Positions 9,049-18,530 of a stretch of DNA of 40,975 nucleotides are shown here, one piece after another (position 1 is the first letter of the stretch; every line of letters starts with the position of its first letter). Location of the stretch: the NCBI GenBank assembly GCA_049601975.1, contig JBMYRC010000025.1:1-40975 (forward strand), read 5' to 3'. The notes beneath the pieces were generated by a model, which was given only the letters and a program-made list of their open reading frames with translations, was not told where the DNA came from and did no database searches. The DNA is from UBA6544 sp049601975 (lineage in GTDB: Bacteria; Pseudomonadota; Alphaproteobacteria; UBA8366). A program made the translations under genes and the position numbers.

Positions 9049-9876
9049 ATGACTTTCAAATCCATCTTGGTTTATACGGATCGCGGGACTTCGGCAAAGA
9101 TACGGCTCGCGTTAGCGGGAAAGCTCGCCGAAAATCACAATGCTTATATTGTCGGCCTCGCCGTGCGCCAAACCCAGATCTATCCAATGGGCTTCGTCGA
9201 GATTATCCCGCAAGACGTCATCAATTCCATCAGCGCGCAAACCGAGGAGGCCATCGTCGCGTTGCACGGGTCCTTCGAAGCCGCCATGGCCGCCTGCGGG
9301 CTCAGCGCGAACAGCGAATGGCGCGACGCAACCGGTGACCCCTCACAGCGAATCGCAGTTCACGGTCGATATAGCGACTTGATTATCATCGGGCAGCCCG
9401 ATCCCGACGTCCAATTCGGTTTGGCGACCGAGCTCGCCGACGATGTCCTCCTACAGGCCGGACGGCCCATTCTCGTCATTCCCGATACCCAGAAAGAGGC
9501 CGATATTGGGAAGCGGATCATGGTCGCATGGAATGGCAGTCGCGAAGCCGCGCGTGCCGTGGCCGACGCTATGCCACTCTTGAAACGAGCCGCTTCGGTC
9601 GATGTCGTATCCGCCAACCCCGACGATATCGGCGACGATCCGGGCGCCGATATCGGGCACTTCCTGGCTCGTCATGGCGTCACCGTCGAAGTTTCACATA
9701 CCCTCACCGACGGCATTTCAATTGGCGACGAGTTACTGAACAGGACCGCTGATCGCAACACCGACATCTTGGTGATGGGGGGATACGGCCATTCTCGGTT
9801 CAGAGAGACGGTCCTTGGCGGGGCCACCCGCCATATCCTTCGCCATATGACGGTGCCGACATTGCTGTCGCGTTAA
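9049..9876 (+). CDS. Tandem universal stress protein (UspA family)
   Basis: A 275-aa cytoplasmic protein with two Usp domains, the first at about residues 1-145 and the second from about 155. The second domain keeps a glycine-rich nucleotide loop (VMGGYGHSRF followed by VLGGATRHIL) similar to ATP-binding Usp proteins; the first is more divergent. Tandem Usps act in stress survival, often under low oxygen. The ATG at 9049 has AAGGGG 6-12 bases upstream; a TTG at 9031 would add six residues but has no such site. A perfect FNR/FixK box lies in the promoter, and a sugar kinase and CBS-pair protein follow, a set often seen in oxygen-limited stress regulons. Confidence 0.9.
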   Translation: MTFKSILVYTDRGTSAKIRLALAGKLAENHNAYIVGLAVRQTQIYPMGFVEIIPQDVINSISAQTEEAIVALHGSFEAAMAACGLSANSEWRDATGDPSQRIAVHGRYSDLIIIGQPDPDVQFGLATELADDVLLQAGRPILVIPDTQKEADIGKRIMVAWNGSREAARAVADAMPLLKRAASVDVVSANPDDIGDDPGADIGHFLARHGVTVEVSHTLTDGISIGDELLNRTADRNTDILVMGGYGHSRFRETVLGGATRHILRHMTVPTLLSR

Positions 9877-9924
9877 TTCGTTCTCACCATTGCGGAATCC
9901 GTGCATGATCAGCTAACTGATCCC

Positions 9925-10860
9925 ATGATTACCGTTTTCGGATCCATCAACGTGGACCTCGTCCTCAAGGTCGGTCATTTACCGCTTCCCGGTGAGACCG
10001 TCCTTTGCCCTACCTATGAGGCGGTCGCCGGGGGTAAAGGCGCTAATCAAGCGCTTGCGGCGGTACGGGCCGGTGCCGATGTCCGTATGGTGGGCTGCGT
10101 CGGTCAGGATGGGTTTGCTGATATTGCACTCCATGATCTGACCGCCGCGAATGTGGAACTCTCAAATATTCAACAAACCACATCGCCGACAGCTTGCGCA
10201 GCCGTCATGGTCGATGCGAAAGGTGAAAACTCTATTGTCGTTGCCAGCGGGGCAAACCTAGACGCCAACGCCTCGCAAATCCCAGAGGACGCATTGGGAC
10301 CAGGCGATCTCCTCGTTCTACAAATGGAAGTTCCCCACGAAGAGAATTGGATTGCCGTCCGTCAGGCGCATGCCGGCGGTGCGAAGACGATGCTCAGTGT
10401 CGCCCCGATCGCTCCAGTGCCACCGGAAATTCTCGACATCGTCAACTATGTCCTGGTTAACGAGATCGAAGGACGCGCTATGGCCGTAGCATCGGACAAT
10501 AATGTAATAGATCGCATGCAGCTTCCCGGCGCGCTGTCTCGACGCCATGGTTTCCTCTGCGTCATGACCTTGGGCCGCGACGGAGCTATCGCCGCCAACG
10601 GAGAGACCGAATGGCGAATACCGGCGTTACCGGTGAAGGAGGTAGTCGATACCACCGGCGCCGGCGACGCCTTCGCAGGATGTTTCGCGGCCGCAATGTC
10701 ACGCGGACAGGGCGTCGAGGACGCGCTTCGTTTCGCCAGTATTGGGGCGGGCCTCAGTTGTTCTTCGCTTGGGGCTCAGCCGAGTTTTCCAACGGCTAAA
10801 GCGATTCTTCAAGAGGAATGGGACGAATTACGATCCATAGAATCTCCCTTGTCGAAGTAG
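9925..10860 (+). CDS. PfkB-family sugar kinase, ribokinase-like
   Basis: A protein of about 311 aa with the ribokinase layout, phosphorylating a sugar with ATP in the cytoplasm. It begins MITVFGSINVDLVLKV, has the first PfkB signature GGKGANQALAAVRAG and the second DTTGAGDAFAGCFAAA with the catalytic Asp and anion-hole glycines. The core is closest to RbsK-type enzymes, but ribose specificity is not certain. The ATG at 9925 gives the typical family N-terminus; a GTG at 9901 would add eight residues and has only a weak GGA upstream. It lies 48 bases after usp on the same strand and may share its oxygen-responsive promoter. Confidence 0.88.
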   Translation: MITVFGSINVDLVLKVGHLPLPGETVLCPTYEAVAGGKGANQALAAVRAGADVRMVGCVGQDGFADIALHDLTAANVELSNIQQTTSPTACAAVMVDAKGENSIVVASGANLDANASQIPEDALGPGDLLVLQMEVPHEENWIAVRQAHAGGAKTMLSVAPIAPVPPEILDIVNYVLVNEIEGRAMAVASDNNVIDRMQLPGALSRRHGFLCVMTLGRDGAIAANGETEWRIPALPVKEVVDTTGAGDAFAGCFAAAMSRGQGVEDALRFASIGAGLSCSSLGAQPSFPTAKAILQEEWDELRSIESPLSK

Positions 10861-10995
10861 CAATTTAACCGCTGCCGTCAGACGCTCCGGGGCCGAACAT
10901 CTAGGAGCGGCGAATTTTAACGTTCTGGGATTCTCACTTTTGTGGTAGAATTGTAACTCCTCACGACCCTAAAGCGGTAATAGGAGGACATTCCA

Positions 10996-11427
10996 ATGCG
11001 AGTTGAAGACATTTTGCGTATTAAGGGGACAAATGTGGCGACCACTTCCCCGGACGCCAATATTAGTTTCGCGCTCGCTATGCTACGTGATCGCGGCATT
11101 GGCGCATTGGTGGTTGCGACGGAGACCAATCCAGTCAGCGGCATCCTTTCCGAGCGCGATATAGTACGTGCCATGGCCGAGCGAGGCCCGAGCGTGCTGA
11201 CGGAAAGTGTCGGCACTAGCATGACTTCGCCTGTCATAAGCTGCACACCCACAGAGCTGCTAACCGACGCAATGTCGACGATGACGACGAAACGCTTCCG
11301 TCACATGCCCGTGGTGGACGGCGGCAAGCTTGTTGGTATTGTCAGCATCGGCGACCTGGTCAAACACCGCCTTGACGAGCTTGAGTACGAAGCCTCGAAC
11401 TTGCGAGCCTATATAGCGACCGCCTGA
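10996..11427 (+). CDS. CBS-domain pair protein
   Basis: A 143-aa protein composed almost wholly of two CBS motifs (about residues 5-65 and 75-130), which pair to form a Bateman module binding adenosine nucleotides. Recognisable elements are DALSTM-like ATTSPDANISFALAM, GILSERDIVRAMA, and VGIVSIGDLVKHRL near the end. Stand-alone CBS pairs act as energy or redox sensors that bind partner enzymes; no partner domain is attached here. The ATG has a strong AGGAGGA eight bases upstream. It follows the usp and kinase genes after a 135-base gap, so it may have its own promoter, though the set makes functional sense together. Confidence 0.9.
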   Translation: MRVEDILRIKGTNVATTSPDANISFALAMLRDRGIGALVVATETNPVSGILSERDIVRAMAERGPSVLTESVGTSMTSPVISCTPTELLTDAMSTMTTKRFRHMPVVDGGKLVGIVSIGDLVKHRLDELEYEASNLRAYIATA

Positions 11428-11431
11428 CACT

Positions 11432-11986
11432 TTAGTCGCTAAAGGGTTCTTCTCCCTCCGGCGGCGTAATTCCGAACGAATTTAAGGTCATAGCGATCAA
11501 CGTGTAATAGCCGCAAAGGACGACCAACTCGACGACGCCCGGGTGCCCGAAGTGTGCAACCGCCGCCTCGAATGTCGCATCGTCGACATTGTGCTTCTCG
11601 TTCATCTGCTTGGCGAAGCGGTAGACAACTTCGGTCTTCTCATCGTTGAAAGACGGTTCCTGCTTAGTGCGGACCGCTTCCACAATGGCAGGGTCGAGAC
11701 CCTCGTCAATCCCGATCGGCGCATGGGCAAAGAATTCGTACTGCGCCGACGTGTGACGACCGGTCACCAGAATCGCCAATTCCCGCAAATCGCCCGGAAG
11801 TCCGCCGCTGTATCGCAAATGTCCGCCAACGGCCTGAACCAAATCGCCCAATTCCGGAGCCTGTAGCAAGGCCTTAAACGGCCCCCTCACCCCGCCGCGC
11901 GGGCCGCTGCTAATTCTTTCATAAACCGCTTTCTGTACTTCGGTCAGCTTGGTCTCATCGAATTCCGGAAGACGTGGCATCTGCAT
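11432..11986 (-). CDS. Carboxymuconolactone decarboxylase-like protein
   Basis: A 184-aa all-helical protein of the CMD/AhpD fold. Family features are the FxALLQAPEL segment, LRELAILVTGRHTSAQYEFFAH and VVELVVLCGYYTLIAMTLN near the C-terminus. The CxxC pair that defines AhpD peroxidase activity is absent, so thiol-peroxidase activity is unlikely and a decarboxylase or other gamma-carboxymuconolactone-like role is possible. Another ATG two codons later (11980) is better placed relative to a GAG ribosome site. It converges on the CBS gene with four bases between stops and is divergent from the molybdoenzyme gene. The substrate is unknown. Confidence 0.85.
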   Translation of the reverse strand: MQMPRLPEFDETKLTEVQKAVYERISSGPRGGVRGPFKALLQAPELGDLVQAVGGHLRYSGGLPGDLRELAILVTGRHTSAQYEFFAHAPIGIDEGLDPAIVEAVRTKQEPSFNDEKTEVVYRFAKQMNEKHNVDDATFEAAVAHFGHPGVVELVVLCGYYTLIAMTLNSFGITPPEGEEPFSD

Positions 11987-12173
11987 CTCACTTAATGTTA
12001 AAGTTTAGAATTATTAATTAATGCTTTAATAATTCGCGATTAATCGATATTGATTCAATACAAGCATTGAACTAACGAGATCGAACTCTACTCCGCTCTA
12101 TTTTCCTGTGTGCTTTTGGAAGATATATGACACACGGAACGGAATTGCAGTCCATGCAGACAGGAAAAAGCAA

Positions 12174-14486
12174 ATGACTGACACACTTCGCCGCCGCCAA
12201 AGCTCGCATTGGGGCGCTTTTTCAGCTCTCGTGGATGATGGCCGGATGACCGGCGTTACCTCCTTCGAAGAAGATCCGAAACCATCACCGCTGATTGAAT
12301 CGATGTCCGACGCGCTTTATTCCGATTGCCGGGTCGAGCAGCCGATGGTTCGCAAGGGCTGGCTAGAAGACGGGCCCGGTGGTCGGCGCGAAGCCCGTGG
12401 CGGCGAGCCGTTTGTTCCGATTGAATGGAATCAGGCCATCGACCTCGTAACAAATGAGTTGGACCGAGTTCGCAATACCTTCGGTAACCAAGCCATATTC
12501 GGCGGGTCATACGGATGGTCCAGCGCCGGACGCTTCCATCATGCGCAAACGCTACTGAAACGGTTCCTCGGATGCATCGGCGGCTTCACAACCAGCGTCA
12601 ACAGCTACAGCAACGCCGCCGGACAGGTCATCCTCCCACATGTATTGGGTGGCGGTGCCGCAGCAGGCTATGGCCCCTATACGTCCTGGGACAGTATTGA
12701 GGCCAATACCGAGTTGTTCGTCACTTTTGGCGGCATTGGATTGAAGAATACACAGGTTGAGCCTGGTGGCATGGGAGAGCATGCGACCCACAAATGGCTC
12801 CCGCGTCTCAAGGCGGCGGGCATTGAGTTCGTCAGCGTCACACCCTGCCGCGACGATACCGCCGATTATCTGGATGCCGAGTGGTGGGCTGCACGACCGA
12901 ACAGTGATGTCGCAATCATGCTCGGTTTGGCGCACACGCTCTATACCGAGAGCCTGCACGACGAAGCCTTCCTCGAGCGTTATTGCATCGGCTTCGACAA
13001 ATTCCGCGATTATTTGACTGGCGAGTCAGACGGCCAACCGAAGTCGGCCGATTGGGCCGCGAATTTGTCGGAAATTGATGCGGGCTCCATTCGCTCTTTG
13101 GCGCGAAAGATGGCGGCAAAACGCACAATGATCGGCACCGCCTATTCACTGCAGCGAGGCGATCATGGGGAACAACCCTACTGGATGACCGTCACCCTAG
13201 CGGCAATGCTGGGAGAGATCGGCTTGCCGGGTGGTGGCTGCGGGTTTGGCTACGGCAGTATGAACGGCTACGGCAACCCGTCGATGCACGTTCCCTCCCC
13301 TGTAATGCAAACCGGTGAAAACCCGGTGCGTGATTTCATACCGGTCGCTCGCATCGCGGACTTGCTGCTTAATCCCGGAGCCTCCTACCAATACAACGGT
13401 GAGGACCGCGTATATCCGGATATCCGCTTAGTCTATTGGTGTGGCGGTAACCCTTTTCATCATCACCAGGACCTAAACCACTTAATCGAAGCTTGGCACA
13501 AACCAGAGACGATCATTGTAAATGAGCCCTGGTGGACGTCGACCGCGCGCTTTGCCGATATCGTCCTGCCGGCAACGACCACGATGGAGCGCAACGATAT
13601 CGGCGCCAGTTCCCGGGATCGGTATTGGTTGGCGATGCAAAAAGTAGTCGATCCTGTCGGACAATCGCGCAACGACTATGACATTTTCTCCGGTTTTGCC
13701 GAGAAAATGGGTGTCTCAGATGCCTTTACGGAAGGTCGCGACGAAGATGAATGGCTGCGCCACCTTTACGAGGTCGCGCGCCAACAGGCGGCCCGCCGGA
13801 AGATCGAAATGTCCGATTTCGATGACTTTTGGGAACAGGGCTATGCCGAGAGCCCTGAGCCGAGCGAACCTTTTGTATTCCTGGCCGAATACCGGACCGA
13901 TCCCGAAAAGTATCGCCGCGACACACCGTCCGGCAAGATTGAGATATTCTCCAAGACTATCGATGGTTTTGACTATGACGACTGCCCGGGCCATGCGACC
14001 TGGATGGAACCGTCGGAATGGCTTGGATCGGATACAGTATCCGAATTTCCACTTCACCTGATTTCGAACCAACCGAACACCCGGCTTCACGCTCAACTGG
14101 ATCAAGCACGCGTCAGTCAAGACAGTAAGATTTCCGGCCGTGAGCCCGTCCGCATTAATAAGGCAGATGCCAACGCCCGCGGTATTAGCGACGGCGACGT
14201 GGTACGCATCTTCAATGGGCGCGGCGCCATTCTAGCCGGCGCGGTTTTGACAGACGGTGTCCGGTCCGGAGTCGTCGAAATTGCCACAGGTGCCTGGTAC
14301 GACCCCGTGGAGCCCGGCCAGATCGGCAGTTTGGATCGCCACGGTAACCCGAACGTCCTGACGCTAGATAAAGGCACATCGAAACTGGCACAGGGCCCAA
14401 CGGCCCACAGCACATTGGTCGAGATAGAAAAATTCGATGGCGAAGTTCCCGAAATTACGGTCTTTTCGCCGCCAAATATTATCTAG
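12174..14486 (+). CDS. Molybdopterin oxidoreductase, BisC/TorA-like
   Basis: A 770-aa bis-MGD molybdenum enzyme of the DMSO reductase family. The segment GSYGWSSAGRFHHAQ carries the probable Mo-ligating serine S117 (W-x-S as in biotin sulfoxide and TMAO reductases). There is no N-terminal CxxC Fe-S site, which also fits that group. The N-terminus (MTDTLRRRQSSHWGAF) has no Tat signal peptide, so the enzyme is cytoplasmic like BisC rather than periplasmic like TorA. The ATG at 12174 has AGGA nine bases upstream; an in-frame ATG at 12108 would add 22 unlike residues and is rejected. It likely reduces an S- or N-oxide. No dedicated cytochrome or chaperone gene is adjacent. Confidence 0.9.
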   Translation: MTDTLRRRQSSHWGAFSALVDDGRMTGVTSFEEDPKPSPLIESMSDALYSDCRVEQPMVRKGWLEDGPGGRREARGGEPFVPIEWNQAIDLVTNELDRVRNTFGNQAIFGGSYGWSSAGRFHHAQTLLKRFLGCIGGFTTSVNSYSNAAGQVILPHVLGGGAAAGYGPYTSWDSIEANTELFVTFGGIGLKNTQVEPGGMGEHATHKWLPRLKAAGIEFVSVTPCRDDTADYLDAEWWAARPNSDVAIMLGLAHTLYTESLHDEAFLERYCIGFDKFRDYLTGESDGQPKSADWAANLSEIDAGSIRSLARKMAAKRTMIGTAYSLQRGDHGEQPYWMTVTLAAMLGEIGLPGGGCGFGYGSMNGYGNPSMHVPSPVMQTGENPVRDFIPVARIADLLLNPGASYQYNGEDRVYPDIRLVYWCGGNPFHHHQDLNHLIEAWHKPETIIVNEPWWTSTARFADIVLPATTTMERNDIGASSRDRYWLAMQKVVDPVGQSRNDYDIFSGFAEKMGVSDAFTEGRDEDEWLRHLYEVARQQAARRKIEMSDFDDFWEQGYAESPEPSEPFVFLAEYRTDPEKYRRDTPSGKIEIFSKTIDGFDYDDCPGHATWMEPSEWLGSDTVSEFPLHLISNQPNTRLHAQLDQARVSQDSKISGREPVRINKADANARGISDGDVVRIFNGRGAILAGAVLTDGVRSGVVEIATGAWYDPVEPGQIGSLDRHGNPNVLTLDKGTSKLAQGPTAHSTLVEIEKFDGEVPEITVFSPPNII

Positions 14487-14491
14487 TCACC

Positions 14492-16229
14492 CTATTTAGA
14501 TCCAGACGCCCCGCCAGAATGCCGAATTTGCGCGATAAAGCTCGTAACTTCCTCGCGCAACGTCCCAGAATGCTCTGACAATTCGGAGGACGCGGTCAAA
14601 ACTTCACGTGCGGCTCGACCAGTCTCCGCAGCCGTCGCGGAGATTTCCGATATGTTTCCAAGCACACCCTACGCACCCGCCACCGCTTGCTCAATACTAC
14701 GGGCAATTTCTTGGATTGTCGCGCGCTGTTCCTCTAAAGCGCTGGCGACGTTTTCCGAAATCTCGTTGATCTCGCCGATTGTACCGCCGATACCGTCAAT
14801 CGCACCAACCGCGTCTCCGGTGGCCTCTGGAACGGATTCGATATGAGTCCGAATCTCCTCCGTCGCCGACGCCGTTTGGGTCGACAGGCTCTTCACTTCC
14901 GCCGCGACAACGGCGAAACCCTTGCCAGCATCTCCCGCACGAGCAGTTTCGATCGTCGCGTTCAAGGCCAACAAGTTGGTTTGCTCTGCGATATCCGTGA
15001 TCAAATTGACCACCTCACCAATCCGTTGAACAGCCTCAGACAAGCCCTGAACGGTATTATTTGTTCGACTGGCCTCCTGCACGGGTTGATCGGCCACACC
15101 GGTGGAATGCTTTACTTGCCGGGCAATCTCGTCGACAGACGCCGAAAGTTCGGTCGCCGCGGAGGCCACGGTCTCGATATTGCCGACCGCGTCTTCGGTA
15201 TTGCTCGACGCTAGCGTCGTCTGATCGCTGATCTGTCCAGCGGCATTGACCATAAATTCTGAAGCGCCGCGCATTACGGAACCTTCAAAATCATCGGCCA
15301 AGCAATTTCTTGACGGTCGCCTTTCGTCCATGGATTGCCGTTCGCGTTGCTGTTTTTCGTCTCTCATTTTTGCAGCTTCAATTGCGTTGGTCTTGAATAT
15401 CTGCACGGAATTGGCCATGCGTATTATTTCGTCGACCCAGTTCTCACTTGGAACTTCGACGCTCGTATCACCATCAGCCAAGTCATCCATGGTGTCGCTC
15501 ATACGAATTAATGGCTGTGTGACGCGATGAGCTCCGATGACGACGAGAGTTATCAGCACAGTGCTCGAGACGATAATCGCGAAAATGATCGTCATACTGA
15601 GCTTATTACCGGCGGTATTCGTCGCCCCAATATCGCTCGAGACCTCCAACACGCCTCGCACGTCGCCCAGTTTCCAATCAACCTTTGGAGAACCCGTAAT
15701 GGTTTCGTGGCAATTTACACAGGCGTCAGCCACCATCCGATCCGCAACCGCGACACGGACGACCGGCTTACCGTCGCGGGATTCTTGTCGACTAAAGGTC
15801 TTTTCTAGATTTTTAATTAAATAGTTCCATGCTGCGGCTTGGAACTCGTCGTGTTGACGTTTCGCACGGTTCGGAAACGGATATCGGCTATAGAGCAAGA
15901 TCGAGGTCGCTTCTTCTTTCAGCAATTCGCTTATGTCGTGAATGAAAGTTGCCGGCACTGGAATGCCGCCTGACATTGTTTTGTGGTTATACAAAGGCTT
16001 CAGCGGTTTACCATTCACTACCGTCTTTTTTTATAACGCTTCTCATATAATAACCACGCAACGTTTTGAATTGTTAACCAGTTTGCTTTCTCGCTCGCAC
16101 CGCGTTGTCACGAGCATTTGTCTCAACCCAGCGTGGGATTAAAAAAACCGCGCCAATCAATATCACCAACAATACCGTCGGTACCGGCAGTACCAGCGGC
16201 CAAAACACGCTCTTCTGAAATATGCTCAT
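14492..16229 (-). pseudogene. Haem-sensing methyl-accepting chemotaxis protein, broken
   Basis: Remnant of a chemoreceptor with a signal anchor (MSIFQKSVFWPLVLP onward), a Tll0287-like periplasmic domain with a c-type haem motif CVNCH, a second membrane segment, HAMP, and an MCP signalling domain (DIAEQTNLLALNATIE). Three lesions are visible. TAA at 16074-16076 is codon 52. A one-base excess in an A7 run (T7 on plus, 16026-16032) shifts frame; with six A the frame reads VIKKTVVNGKPLKPLYNHK into the main ORF. TAG at 14669-14671 sits where relatives have Gln, and 58 further in-frame codons give the normal MCP C-terminus before TAG at 14492. The longest intact part is 14669-16018, from a GTG. 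The start ATG at 16229 has a GGGGGG site upstream. Confidence 0.85.
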
Positions 16230-16459
16230 TGTATCCCCCCAATGCGCTTGTCCGTGGCCGCGAATTGGAGATAACGGTCATCGTCTCCATCAAGTGCGCC
16301 ACCTATCATTAACACTAAGTACCTTTTGTTTAAATTTGGTTAACGAAGATTCAAATTCAGATGAAAAACAGAATCTGATATTTCGTCTTTCTCGTTCGCT
16401 GTGAAGATGTGATAGCTTAAGTTAATAAATGAAACTTCCCGCCTGTCCCGGAGATACCG

Positions 16460-17839
16460 ATGCCTGATAGCCTTCTGACCAATTCGAAAGTCGTCGCCGC
16501 ATATCGCGAGCGCACGCAGAAATCTGCCGAACTTGCCGCGACCGCGCGCGAGAACTTTCCGAGCGGCATCACTCATGACTCCCGCCATACCGACCCCTAT
16601 GGCATTTACGTGGACCACGCGAAAGGCTCGCGAAAATGGGATGTGGACGGCAACGAATACGTCGACTATTTCGGCGGTCATGGTGCGTTGATCCTGGGGC
16701 ATAACTATCCAGGCATTATCGAGGCAACCCATACCCAGCTAGATAAAGGGACCCATTTCGGCGCCGGCCATCCAGCGGAAGTCGAATGGGGAGGACTGGT
16801 TCGCCAGATGGTGCCCTCCGCAGAGCGCGTGCGGTTCACTTCTTCTGGTACCGAAGCCAATCTCATGGCCTTCCGGCTAGCGCGCGCCTTTACCAAAAAA
16901 CCGAAACTGGTGCGCTTTATCTGCCATTTCCATGGCTGGCAGGATCACGTTGCTTTCGGCGCCAAAGGAGGCGTCACGGGCGGCCCAGTTCCCGGTGTAT
17001 TGGACGGCATCATTGAGAACGTGATCTTGATCGAGCCCGGCAACGAGCAATTGATCCGCGAGACCCTGTCGTCGCGCGACGATATCGCTGGCGTTACCAT
17101 GGAACCGACCGGTGCAAGTTTCGGCGGTGTTCCGGTCACTCGAGATTTCGTCGCGGCGGTTAGGGACGCCACGACCGAGAATGGCGTATTGCTGATGTTC
17201 GACGAAGTCGTCACGGGTTTTCGCGTATCGCCAGGTGGTGCGCAGGCATATTACGGTATCACGCCCGACCTTACATCTCTCGCTAAGATTCTCTCTGGTG
17301 GACTTCCCGGTGGTGCCGTCTGTGGGCGCGCAGATATCCTTGAATTACTCGATTTCGAAATCGCCAAAGAAAAAGGCTTCGAAAAAATCGGCCATCAAGG
17401 GACATACAATGCAAATCCGATGTCGGCGGTTGCCGGAATCGCCGCCCTAACGGAAATTCGCGATAGCGACGCTTGTGAGCGGGCCAGTGCGAATGGTGCC
17501 AAAATTCGCGCGCGCATAAACGATGTCTTCGTGGAAGAGAATATTCCCTGGGCGGCCTTCGGCGATCATTCGGCATGGTTCGTCTACACCAACCCGGAAG
17601 GCCGCGATATCGACCCAAAGAGCTTCGATGGATATGCGCAAAGCTTCGAGCATATGCGCGATTCCGGCAACCATCCGGCAACCGGAAAACTCCGAATTGC
17701 CATGTTGGTCAACGGCGTCGATATCACCAGCAAACCAGGCGGCACGGTGATGGCCGCACATACGAACGAAGATATCGAACGCACCGCGGAAGCAATGCGC
17801 CAATCCGTGCGCATGCTCCGCGATGAGGGCGACCTATAG
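16460..17839 (+). CDS. Class III aminotransferase, glutamate-1-semialdehyde aminomutase-like
   Basis: A 459-aa PLP enzyme of the aspartate aminotransferase superfamily, class III. The PLP lysine is K276 (LTSLAKILSGGLPGG), the pyridine-nitrogen Asp is D248 in MFDEVVTGFR, and the phosphate-binding SSGTEANLMA is at 128-137. The GLPGGAVCG context resembles HemL, but overall length and neighbours suit an omega-amino-acid or other aminotransferase just as well, so it should not be named hemL. The ATG has GGAG nine bases upstream. The C-terminus converges with and overlaps the GST gene by six bases. A 230-base AT-rich gap upstream probably holds its promoter. Confidence 0.88.
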   Translation: MPDSLLTNSKVVAAYRERTQKSAELAATARENFPSGITHDSRHTDPYGIYVDHAKGSRKWDVDGNEYVDYFGGHGALILGHNYPGIIEATHTQLDKGTHFGAGHPAEVEWGGLVRQMVPSAERVRFTSSGTEANLMAFRLARAFTKKPKLVRFICHFHGWQDHVAFGAKGGVTGGPVPGVLDGIIENVILIEPGNEQLIRETLSSRDDIAGVTMEPTGASFGGVPVTRDFVAAVRDATTENGVLLMFDEVVTGFRVSPGGAQAYYGITPDLTSLAKILSGGLPGGAVCGRADILELLDFEIAKEKGFEKIGHQGTYNANPMSAVAGIAALTEIRDSDACERASANGAKIRARINDVFVEENIPWAAFGDHSAWFVYTNPEGRDIDPKSFDGYAQSFEHMRDSGNHPATGKLRIAMLVNGVDITSKPGGTVMAAHTNEDIERTAEAMRQSVRMLRDEGDL

Positions 17840-18499
17840 GTTAGGCATCAGCTCATTTTTGATCTTAGCCGTGCGTCCAGCATTAGCGCCAATGACATGC
17901 TCTTTATAGGCTGGTCGCGACACTAGGCGTTCGTAGTACGCTTCCACGTTGGCATGTGAAGGCCGGTTCGGTGTCCAATGGATCCAGCGGTCTATTAACG
18001 AGCCTGCCGCGAAATCGGCCATGGTGAGTTTGTCACCGCCAAGATAGTCGTTATCGGCAAGGTGCTTGTCCAAGATCTCGAGCATTGGCAACGCTTGCGT
18101 CGCGGCCGCGTTAATTTTCTCCGCGCTACGCTCTTCATCAGAGACGCGGAAGTATTGATCCAGATAAATGGAATTGAACCCGGCAAAATTGATCGAGCTC
18201 CAATCCATCCACTTATCCGCCGCCGCACGGGCTTGCAGATTCTCCGGATAGAGGTCTCCCATGCTGTATTTCGCGCAGAGATAGCGCGTCACCGCGCCAG
18301 ATTCCCAGAGCGTGAAGCCGTTTTCTTCTTCTAGTGTCGGCAGGCGACCGTTGGGATTCTTCGCTCGGTATTCCGGGTCGTCGTTACCCCCGAATTCTCC
18401 GCCCCAATCGACGCGTTCATAGTCAACACCAATTTCACCAAGACACCACGTCACCTTGATCACGTTCGAGCCGTCTTTGCGGCCCCAAAGCTTAAACAT
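17834..18499 (-). CDS. Glutathione S-transferase
   Basis: A 221-aa cytosolic GST with an N-terminal thioredoxin-like domain (about 1-80) beginning FKLWGRKDGSNVIKV and containing the cis-proline/gamma-Glu site region NPNGRLPTLEE and ESGAVTRYLC, followed by an all-helical C-terminal domain with the conserved TMADFAAG capping motif. This is the proteobacterial beta/theta-like type with Ser near position 11 as the possible catalytic residue. It would conjugate glutathione to electrophiles or serve a peroxidase role. A strong GGAGGG site lies before the ATG. It is not closely related to the GST pair at 38-39 kb. Confidence 0.9.
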   Translation of the reverse strand: MFKLWGRKDGSNVIKVTWCLGEIGVDYERVDWGGEFGGNDDPEYRAKNPNGRLPTLEEENGFTLWESGAVTRYLCAKYSMGDLYPENLQARAAADKWMDWSSINFAGFNSIYLDQYFRVSDEERSAEKINAAATQALPMLEILDKHLADNDYLGGDKLTMADFAAGSLIDRWIHWTPNRPSHANVEAYYERLVSRPAYKEHVIGANAGRTAKIKNELMPNL

Positions 18500-18530
18500 C
18501 GCACACCCTCCGAAAGTTATTTGCTTATGC

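Noticed and set aside
10883..10909. CGCTCC/GGAGCG hairpin after the sugar kinase as a terminator
   Set aside because: The loop is 15 bases and the following run is only mildly T-rich, too weak to call.
12050..12063. TTGAT-N4-TACAA as an FNR site
   Set aside because: Two mismatches in the right half-site; kept only as a weak note, not a feature.
14669..14671. Amber stop as a recoded (pyrrolysine or suppressed) codon in the chemoreceptor
   Set aside because: The same gene also has a TAA and a frameshift, the stop aligns with Gln in relatives, and no recoding signal is visible; simple decay fits better.
16026..16032. Programmed frameshift at the A7 run
   Set aside because: A slippery run could slip, but the upstream frame already has a TAA at codon 52, so slippage here would not restore a product.
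16460..17839. Naming the class III aminotransferase hemL
   Set aside because: Motifs are shared with HemL but length and context fit other omega-aminotransferases too; no haem-synthesis neighbour.
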